Positions 14,164 to 19,222 of a DNA stretch of 19,222 bases are shown piece after piece. The DNA lies in NCBI GenBank assembly GCA_049515655.1, contig JBEKTW010000040.1:1-19222 (forward strand), written 5' to 3'. The position numbers and the translations under genes are program-made. The DNA comes from JBEKTW01 sp049515655. Its GTDB lineage: Bacteria; Bacteroidota; Ignavibacteria; UBA10030; SZUA-254. Under the pieces are notes generated by a model. It had not been told where the DNA came from. It was given only the letters and a program-made list of their open reading frames with translations, and did no database searches. Positions within the stretch are counted from its first letter, which is position 1, and each line of letters starts with the position of its first letter.

Positions 14164-15675
14164 TCACCGTCTGGTTGCGGGTGGCAGCGTGGTCGGCCCG
14201 GCGGGATCTGTGCGGACACAGCGGAAACCGGTGTCTGTACCACGGCTCGTGGTCCATTCGCCCGCATACTCACGATCCGACGTGCGGAGGTGTGAAATAT
14301 TGCTTGAAGCATCATCGCAAGACCCTCCACGATATCCGGTACCAACGGCATTTGTCCCCGGCCAGTTAGAAACATTAGCGTCACCGCTCCCATCGAGCGC
14401 CCCATCGCCATGGGCTCCGGTAAATGATCTGCCCGTCGAATTGCCTACGCAAACCAGTCTTTCCCACAAATTGCCACTCATTTCCATGACCCCGTAGTAA
14501 GAGGCACCCGCCTGCTCGCGCGTAGTAGTATTCTTGGCAAAAATGCCGCAGCGAAGAGGCCCCAACCCACCGTCACCGCCACTGAACGTCGTGTTGTTGA
14601 AGCAACAATTTGCATTCGTAGTCGTGATCGTTTCGGTACCATCCTCTGTGCCACTGATAGCATCCGCAGCAGTGATATTTGTCGTTCCCCATGCATATTC
14701 ATTCGCTACGGGTGACTGATCGCCGCGGCAGGCTTTCTCGAACTCCATCTCCGTCATTGGTCGCAATGCCGACCAATCTGCATACGCCGCATCGTCACGA
14801 CACGACAAGAAGTTACATGCGCGGTCGGGCCTTGAGGCAGAGTACACACTCCCGCTTACAGAGATTGTGTGTCGCCATCCATTCCCGTTAGGAAATCGGT
14901 TGCTCGCCTGTGTGCCTGTAAGCGTGTTTAAGAAATCGGCATACTGTCCTTGGCTGATTTCATACTTCATGCAATAAAACGCATTGTAACCCTTTGGAAA
15001 ACTTGCAGGCAGAGTCTGGCTTGTGCTGCTATTGAAATCATCAGGAACATACATGTTACCGGGATTGTTGTTGCCTAAACTGCCAACACCACCACCTCCG
15101 AGCGTGAGCTGCCCCTCTCCAGTTATTTGAAAAGGAGAGGTCCCTGAGCCAGCGACGAATTGGCCAATTTCATTGTTGGTGGCCCCATCTCCCACATAAA
15201 AACTTGCCTGCGGCACATACACCATCTCAACTGCAAAGACCTTCACCGTTATCAAATCATTATCGCCCACGCCGTCGGTGCCGTAGTTCCAATGCAGCTT
15301 TGCATTCGCAAAGCTATTGGAGCCGCTGCCGTTTGTGCTGCGGTAAATAAAGACACCTTTGCCGTCAGAGGAAGGTGTGATGGTTGAACCGGCGGGTGCC
15401 GTATGGTCACTGCCGGTCGCGGAGAGCGTGGCGTGTTTCCAGATGCCGTCGTTACCTTTGTACTTCACGAACACCCATGCGGCATCCCAATTCACGACAT
15501 CGCGCCACGAATTATCCCAGGTTACTGTAAACTGGACCTGCGTGTAGTGAGTGCCGGTATTCTGACCGGTGAGCACCGGGGTGGTCACCTGAATGTTATT
15601 GGACATCGCAACCTGGGGAAGTAATGCAATCATCAGGAGGACGATGGCGAGCAAGAAACAAGAAGAGAATTTCAT
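14164..15675 (-). CDS. Exported FGE/SUMF-like domain protein
   Basis: 503 residues from ATG 15675, with AAAGGAG (15684-15690 complement) 8 bp upstream. The signal peptide is about 1-25 (MKFSSCFLLAIVLLMIALLP). An N-terminal beta region follows (residues 26-150, VQFTVTWDNSWRDVVNWDAA). From about 150 the formylglycine-generating-enzyme/sulfatase-modifying fold begins (EMVYVPQASFYVGDG, then YCMKYEISQGQYADFLNTL, RPMTEMEFEKACRG, YYGVMEMSGNLWERLV, GYRGGSCDD, GFRCVR). The Cys pair that follows RGGS in true FGE is not seen, so sulfatase activation is unlikely. A structural or ligand-binding role, as in other SUMF-domain exported proteins, is inferred. Likely co-transcribed with the T9SS cargo gene downstream. 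Confidence 0.85.
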   Translation of the reverse strand: MKFSSCFLLAIVLLMIALLPQVAMSNNIQVTTPVLTGQNTGTHYTQVQFTVTWDNSWRDVVNWDAAWVFVKYKGNDGIWKHATLSATGSDHTAPAGSTITPSSDGKGVFIYRSTNGSGSNSFANAKLHWNYGTDGVGDNDLITVKVFAVEMVYVPQASFYVGDGATNNEIGQFVAGSGTSPFQITGEGQLTLGGGGVGSLGNNNPGNMYVPDDFNSSTSQTLPASFPKGYNAFYCMKYEISQGQYADFLNTLTGTQASNRFPNGNGWRHTISVSGSVYSASRPDRACNFLSCRDDAAYADWSALRPMTEMEFEKACRGDQSPVANEYAWGTTNITAADAISGTEDGTETITTTNANCCFNNTTFSGGDGGLGPLRCGIFAKNTTTREQAGASYYGVMEMSGNLWERLVCVGNSTGRSFTGAHGDGALDGSGDANVSNWPGTNAVGTGYRGGSCDDASSNISHLRTSDREYAGEWTTSRGTDTGFRCVRTDPAGPTTLPPATRR

Positions 15676-15775
15676 AACCCTATCTCCTTTGTGTTTGTGA
15701 AGTTGTTTGTTATCTGTGGAGCAATTATTCAGTGATGTTGTGCAAAAGTGGAACTGCGGGTAAAATCAGTTATCC

Positions 15776-15880
15776 GAACTCACCCTGTGGTCCCTCTCTA
15801 ATGTTAGAGAGGGACGACGTGGCTTCGCCGGTGCTTCCCCTTCTCTAATTTTAGAGAAGGGGATAAGAGGGGATGAGTTC
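15776..15880. repeat. 105 bp cloverleaf-like palindromic element
   Basis: Terminal GAACTCA (15776-15782) pairs with TGAGTTC (15874-15880), extended by CCC/GGG across one bulge. Inside are two perfect 12 bp hairpins, GTCCCTCTCTAA/TTAGAGAGGGAC (15790-15815) and CCCCTTCTCTAA/TTAGAGAAGGGG (15837-15862). Between them is a small GGC-TTC-GCC hairpin. This makes a closed multi-stem figure typical of a small non-coding mobile or REP-like repeat. Confidence 0.7.
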
Positions 15881-15933
15881 CCAAAATCGCATTATAAAAG
15901 TTCTTTTCCCCTTCCATGCATGCCATCATTCAC

Positions 15934-16095
15934 TTATTTCACTTGTCCGTCTACGACGGAAGTACCAGTTGCAATGAACGCATTGTGGATCGGCTGAAGG
16001 CAGGCTCCCTTACGAATCGAACGGTCGGCAATGAAGTACACGAGAGGGAGATCCACCTGGGCCCCCCATCCTGCTTCGAGCCGCAAAGTAACCCA
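15934..16095 (-). pseudogene. C-terminal gene relic, unknown family
   Basis: A 53-codon frame on the - strand, ending TAA at 15934-15936, has a protein-like composition (WVTLRLEAGWGAQVDLPLVY … IHNAFIATGTSVVDG) but is closed by a stop at 16096-16098 and has no start codon. It is best read as the 3' remnant of a decayed gene. No family can be assigned; chance is possible. Confidence 0.3.
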
Positions 16096-16282
16096 CTAAC
16101 AGAGTAACAATTTCGGATGTCTTTTCCAACAAAAAATGCATCGTTAGAAAGAAATAGCACAAAATCAGAGAAACAAGTCTGAATGCGTTGCAAAATTGCG
16201 CGGCAATCGAGGGCTTGCTCCCTTCCGGGAAGTGTCTGAACCAGGATTTACTTGATTACAGGATTACCTTGATTAAATGGTA

Positions 16283-16328
16283 GAAGGTAACCTTCAACTT
16301 CGTCAAGACACCGGAGAAGGTTACCTTC
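16283..16328. repeat. Inverted pair of 13 bp palindromic sequences
   Basis: GAAGGTAACCTTC (16283-16295) and GAAGGTTACCTTC (16316-16328) are reverse complements of each other, and each is itself palindromic except at the centre. They are 20 bp apart, so the segment may fold as one long hairpin or as two short ones. A similar ACTTCGTCAAGACACCGG linker separates them. Likely an intergenic repeat. Confidence 0.6.
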
Positions 16329-16393
16329 ATTCTGGGCGACACCTGTCCTGAGCCTTCCGCTGCCCACTCTGCCAACCCGTCCCCCCCAACGTC

Positions 16394-16434
16394 ATCCCGA
16401 CATCCCGAGCGAAGCCGAGGGATTTGGTCGGGAT
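16394..16434. repeat. Nested palindromic repeat (CCGAGCGAAGCCGAGG type)
   Basis: Outer arms ATCCCGAC (16394-16401) and GTCGGGAT (16427-16434) enclose ATCCC (16402-16406) and GGGAT (16419-16423) around GAGCGAAGCCGA. Similar GAGCGAAGC-centred palindromes are common non-coding repeats in several bacterial phyla. Confidence 0.6.
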
Positions 16435-16580
16435 CTATGCGTTGCCCGCTCAGTTCAGATGCTGCCTTAAAACGTGTCAGCAAGACGTGGGAAATCACCG
16501 CCATTGCATCCCCCAAGCCCTGGTAATCAGACTTTACTACCCGAAAATTCCTAAAGGACCTCGAAAAATATCTCTCAGAG

Positions 16581-16609
16581 TTGACATTGGATAATTGCAC
16601 TGGTATATT
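16581..16609 (+). promoter_or_regulatory. Sigma-70-like promoter for the SIMPL gene
   Basis: TTGACA (16581-16586), a 17 bp spacer and TATATT (16604-16609). Transcription would begin near 16616, leaving about 119 bases of leader before ATG 16735. The boxes and the spacer length equal those at 7866-7894. Confidence 0.65.
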
Positions 16610-16677
16610 ATCGGCAAGGTATCGTCGGGAGCGACGCATGCCGCACTACCACCCGGCGAGGGGAACATATCGGATTG

Positions 16678-16698
16678 ACGCATTGCGTAATTGCAGGA
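16678..16698 (+). repeat. 21 bp leader repeat, copy 2
   Basis: Identical to 7951-7971. Here it runs into TTGCAG-GAG-CTGCAA (16691-16705), a perfect 6 bp hairpin. It lies 69 bp after the -10 box and 37 bp before the start codon. Confidence 0.6.
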
Positions 16699-16734
16699 GC
16701 TGCAACCGCCGCCTCAGCTAATAGGAGAGAAAAC

Positions 16735-17472
16735 ATGAAATGCTTTAGTCTTGCATTTTTGCCTTTTATTTTTCTTGGCCTGTCCCGCTGTTTCAGCCAG
16801 GACGTTTCAGTCCACGAGAACAGGATGATCGTGTATGGGACCGGCACTATCGACGCCGCGGCAGATCGAGCTAAGCTTAACTTTACTGTCAGGGGTTTCG
16901 GCTCAACTCTTCAGGAAGCCGTGAACATTGCTCGCAATAAAGTGGGCGATATAACCGGTCAACTTCTTTCCCAGGGAATAAAGGGAGCGAACCTTTACAC
17001 TTCTGCGTTCACGAGCGGAGACAACTTCGGGGGTAAGGCGTTCCTCTCCTCAAGCCGGGACTATCGAGCACAAATCGACGTCATCGTTACAATCGATAGC
17101 CTCGACATGCTCGAATCGGTTGTCAGCACGCTGACGAAAGGCGCACTGGAGAAGCTTTCCGATATCTCGTTCTCACTGAAGAGCGATTCCTTGCTCAAAC
17201 TCGAAGCCCGCAGACTTGCCGTCGAGAATGCACAAACGAAAGCCAGCATCATGGCGAAGCAGCTGGGTGTCGAAGTCGGCAAAGTGCTCTCGGTCGAGGA
17301 GCTGCTTTCTTACAGCGATGGCGACTTCTACATTACGGATCCGAACCGACCGCCTGGTATGCAAGCAGGTGTGGTGAAAGTCGGCGGTGCAAGTTTCTAC
17401 GCTCAACGATTCAATGTTAAGTCAGGAGTGAGAATAATCTTTGAAATTTCCAACCGGGCAAACGGCAAATAG
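16735..17472 (+). CDS. SIMPL domain (DUF541, BP26/OMP28-like) exported protein
   Basis: 245 residues from ATG 16735, with AGGAG (16723-16727) 7 bp upstream; the longer frame from 16675 would run through the leader repeat. A signal peptide (1 to about 22, FLPFIFLGLSRCFSQ) is followed by a single SIMPL domain. It starts with MIVYGTGTIDAAADRAKLNF, then TVRGFGSTLQEAVNIARNKV, DYRAQIDVIVTIDSLDMLES, LEARRLAVENAQTKASIMAK and QLGVEVGKVLSVEE, and ends RFNVKSGVRIIFEI. SIMPL proteins are periplasmic or outer-membrane-associated oligomers; their function is poorly defined. The Arg before Cys in LSRC argues against a lipoprotein. It is the first gene after a strong promoter, with an orphan sorting-domain frame and a PorV-like gene following within 250 bp. 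Confidence 0.9.
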   Translation: MKCFSLAFLPFIFLGLSRCFSQDVSVHENRMIVYGTGTIDAAADRAKLNFTVRGFGSTLQEAVNIARNKVGDITGQLLSQGIKGANLYTSAFTSGDNFGGKAFLSSSRDYRAQIDVIVTIDSLDMLESVVSTLTKGALEKLSDISFSLKSDSLLKLEARRLAVENAQTKASIMAKQLGVEVGKVLSVEELLSYSDGDFYITDPNRPPGMQAGVVKVGGASFYAQRFNVKSGVRIIFEISNRANGK

Positions 17473-17479
17473 TTTATGA

Positions 17480-17692
17480 TTGCTAAAATCATTGAATCTC
17501 TATGATATGCTCGGGCAAGAGGTCGGCGTTTTGGTCGATAAGGAAGAATCTGTGGGCGAACATGAAGTGCTCTTCGATGCCGGAGACAAACTCCCCAGCG
17601 GGATTTATTTCTGTCGCCTTGTGGTGAATCCTATCCCTTTGGGACGAGCTGGAGCAATCACTGAGACGAAGAAACCGGTTTTTATCAAATAG
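17480..17692 (+). pseudogene. Orphan T9SS type A sorting domain fragment
   Basis: A 70-codon frame lacking a credible start (first codon TTG, no ribosome site) encodes the last part of a T9SS C-terminal domain: LNLYDMLGQEVGVLVDKEES, then GEHEVLFDAGDKLPSGIYFC and TETKKPVFIK. Compare VYNILGQEVERLFDG and LSSGVYLYRV in the intact domain at 11985-12260. The opening YPNPFNP strand is missing and about 11 extra residues (NPIPLGRAGAI) lie before the last strand. It is in another frame from the SIMPL gene, so it is not its tail without a frameshift. It is most likely the stump of a deleted cargo gene. Confidence 0.65.
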
Positions 17693-17705
17693 AAAAGAGG
17701 CAGCC

Positions 17706-19022
17706 ATGTTGAAGTCAACCCTTTTTGCGATTGTTTGTGGTAGCTTAATCTTTGCTACCGATTGTTCTGCTCAAGGAGAATCAGCAGTCCCCTTCCTGCT
17801 CATATCGCCGAGCGCAGAGGCGAGTGGAATGGGAGAAACCTCGGTAGCCCTCGTCACCGATGACCCCCTTGGACCCATGACAAATCCGGCTCATCTTGGC
17901 ATGCTCAGCCTGGAGAACCATTTCTCATACGGCAACAATTTTTCCAACTGGCTTCCTGCATTCAATATACCCGACCTCTGGTATAGAACAATTGCAATCA
18001 ATGCAGGCATCAATCTGAAAAAGCTGTTGGCCATCTCACCGGAACTGGGTATTGGGCTAGGATATTCTCGCATCTATCTTAATCTGGGGCAATTCGTCGA
18101 AACGGGACCCAGCGGTCCCACTCCTATCGGCACATTTAATGCGCATGAAACGTCCGACCAATTTACCCTGGGTGTCGGGATCAACTATTGGGTAAAGGCA
18201 TCGGCGGGCATTACTCTCAAACACATCCTTTCGAGTCTTGCTCAATTCGACGTTCAACGGCAAGGGAGAGAAGGCTCAGCGACGGTCAATTCCTATGATT
18301 ATGGTCTGCTCCTGCAGGTACCCGTTGTGGGAGTACTTAATCAATTACGGGAAGAACGAATTCAATTCTCGCCCTATGTATCCCCCTTTTTCGATTTCAG
18401 TGTTGGGCTTGCAGAGAATAATCTTGGCGACAAGAAAGTGATTTATATCGACGCTGCTCAGGCCGATCCTCTTCCCCGCTATGCACGCGCCGGCATTGGG
18501 TTTGACCTGGGTGTAACATACAATCGAGAAGACTTCGTATGGCGACCCCTGTCTTTTAAATGGACAATTGAATCAAATGATCTCCTGGTTCGCCGCTACG
18601 GCAATGTTGTCGATTCATTGGGTAATATTGTGAAGCCGGGCTATTGGGAATATCAAGGCGGACTTGGAGACATTAATTTCTTTGACGAGGTCATCTTAGG
18701 GAAGACAAATACTGAGACGATCAAGAAAAGGGGTTGGGAATTGAACTTCTTTGATATCATTGTAGCACGGGGCGGAAGATTTGAAGAAGATTACAACAGG
18801 GGCAATCGGCGTTTCAACACATCGGGCTACTCCTTCCGGCTGGCGGGATTTGTGAAAGTCCTCCGGGCAATGGCTGTTCCCATTGCAAACGACAATATCC
18901 TCGGGTTCATTGTGAATCATGTTGATGTCCGCTTTACCCGCAGCGAGTTAACACCGGATGATCCGGATAGTCCATTAGCACGTACAGAGTTTAATTCGTT
19001 CAACATTCTTATCTCGAACTAG
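17706..19022 (+). CDS. PorV/PorQ-like outer-membrane beta-barrel protein
   Basis: 438 residues from ATG 17706, preceded by AAAAGAGGCAGCC (a weak ribosome site). A signal peptide (1 to about 23, …IFATDCSAQ) leads to FLLISPSAEASGMGETSVAL and DDPLGPMTNPAHLGML, the hallmark start of the PorV/PorQ family (FadL-like 14-strand barrels). The rest shows alternating strands (GIGLGYSRIYLNLG, FTLGVGINYWVKASAGITLK, ARAGIGFDLGVTYN, GYSFRLAGFVKVLR). In T9SS, PorV carries cargo from the translocon to the attachment complex. This protein has about 40 extra residues and a YVxxD-like loop region, so it may be a paralog rather than PorV itself. It follows a cargo sorting-domain relic and may serve exported proteins such as the one at 11985-14090. 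Confidence 0.83.
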   Translation: MLKSTLFAIVCGSLIFATDCSAQGESAVPFLLISPSAEASGMGETSVALVTDDPLGPMTNPAHLGMLSLENHFSYGNNFSNWLPAFNIPDLWYRTIAINAGINLKKLLAISPELGIGLGYSRIYLNLGQFVETGPSGPTPIGTFNAHETSDQFTLGVGINYWVKASAGITLKHILSSLAQFDVQRQGREGSATVNSYDYGLLLQVPVVGVLNQLREERIQFSPYVSPFFDFSVGLAENNLGDKKVIYIDAAQADPLPRYARAGIGFDLGVTYNREDFVWRPLSFKWTIESNDLLVRRYGNVVDSLGNIVKPGYWEYQGGLGDINFFDEVILGKTNTETIKKRGWELNFFDIIVARGGRFEEDYNRGNRRFNTSGYSFRLAGFVKVLRAMAVPIANDNILGFIVNHVDVRFTRSELTPDDPDSPLARTEFNSFNILISN

Positions 19023-19222
19023 TATTGTGTCACTCAAATGGTTTTATTAACTGATGTTACGCAGAGTCATTATTCTAAGTGATAAATTCTAAATCCGAAC
19101 TCCTAAATCCTAAATTCCGCTTTTCAGAATCCCGCCAACGTAAGCGGAATCCAGAAGCGGGACAAATCCCAAACTCGAAGCGTTAAATCCTAAACTCGTT
19201 TGCAAGGCCCCAAGGACTTCTT
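19023..19222. other. Intergenic tail with imperfect inverted repeat
   Basis: 200 bp after the PorV-like gene, without a gene. It contains several near-copies of AAATCCTAAA (e.g. 19105-19114, 19186-19195) and an imperfect inverted repeat at 19117-19160 (CCGCTT … AAGCGG and CCCGC … GCGGG). No proper terminator with a U-tract is seen. Confidence 0.45.

Larger units (their letters stand above)
15676..16734. other. Gene-poor region with several repeats
   Basis: This region of 1059 bp separates divergent genes. From left to right it holds a 105 bp cloverleaf-like element (15776-15880), a - strand gene relic (15934-16095), an inverted pair of 13 bp palindromes (16283-16328), a nested palindrome (16394-16434), a strong promoter (16581-16609), and a 21 bp leader repeat (16678-16698). 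No complete gene with a sensible start and composition is visible in it. Confidence 0.6.

Noticed and set aside
14154..14411. - strand frame overlapping the end of the FGE-like gene
   Set aside because: It lies within the FGE-like coding region in another frame; the FGE-like frame carries the family motifs.
14164..15675. Genuine formylglycine-generating enzyme
   Set aside because: The fold motifs are present, but the paired cysteines after RGGS are not seen and no sulfatase gene is nearby.
15916..16107. 63-codon + strand frame
   Set aside because: No ribosome site, unlikely composition, and it overlaps a - strand relic that reads more like protein.
16675..16734. Longer SIMPL start at 16675
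   Set aside because: It would translate through the leader repeat and the AGGAG ribosome site; ATG 16735 gives a clean signal peptide.
17440..17500. SIMPL protein carrying a T9SS sorting domain
   Set aside because: The two frames differ and a TAG (17470-17472) lies between them; fusion would require a frameshift plus stop bypass or a sequencing error.
1..19222. tRNA or rRNA genes
   Set aside because: No cloverleaf with T-loop GTTCRA and CCA-type stem or rRNA core sequence was recognised by eye; a covariance search was not possible.

Overview
The window looks like chromosomal DNA from a Bacteroidota-Chlorobi-Ignavibacteria (FCB) type bacterium. The main reasons are a secreted protein ending in a type IX secretion (T9SS) type A sorting domain of the 'YQNYPNPFNPTT' kind, a second loose copy of such a domain, and a PorV/PorQ-like outer-membrane protein. 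The class is inferred; no rRNA or ribosomal protein gene is present to fix it. There is no tRNA, rRNA or CRISPR array that I can see.

Region 1 (1-2100) is the most unusual part: the end of an integron gene-cassette array. Three ~126-130 bp imperfect palindromes have the architecture of attC recombination sites. They separate the 3' end of one cassette, a complete 778 bp cassette carrying a predicted exported 198-residue protein, and a complete 1086 bp cassette carrying a SAM-dependent methyltransferase. The outer left arm of each complete cassette's attC is complementary to the first bases of that same cassette, which is what circular-cassette integration predicts. No integrase gene is in view.

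Region 2 (2101-7699) is an apparent nitrogen-related block on the + strand: a membrane histidine kinase and its NarL-type response regulator (4 bp overlap), then an Amt ammonium transporter and an outer-membrane porin (11 bp overlap). A 12 bp sequence occurs in inverted orientation just before the kinase gene and again before amt, where further TACCTAC half-sites lie. This suggests the two-component system controls amt-porin and perhaps itself.

Region 3 (7700-11984) is a mixed accessory stretch. It holds an AT-rich transglutaminase-like lipoprotein gene (probably foreign), a second SAM methyltransferase, a small Cys/His-motif protein of unknown function, and the tRNA t6A methyltransferase gene trmO, with palindromic intergenic repeats between them.

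Region 4 (11985-15675, - strand) holds two exported proteins in probable co-transcription: an FGE/SUMF-like domain protein and a T9SS cargo protein with nine GGS(Y/F)DG(Y/F) repeats at an almost invariant 84 bp period.

Region 5 (15676-19222) begins with about 1 kb of gene-poor DNA with a cloverleaf-like 105 bp repeat and a gene relic. It continues with a SIMPL-domain exported protein behind a textbook sigma-70-like promoter, an orphan T9SS sorting domain, and a PorV/PorQ-like barrel. A 21 bp sequence is identical in the leaders of the transglutaminase gene and the SIMPL gene, each downstream of a TTGACA-17-TAYAWT promoter.
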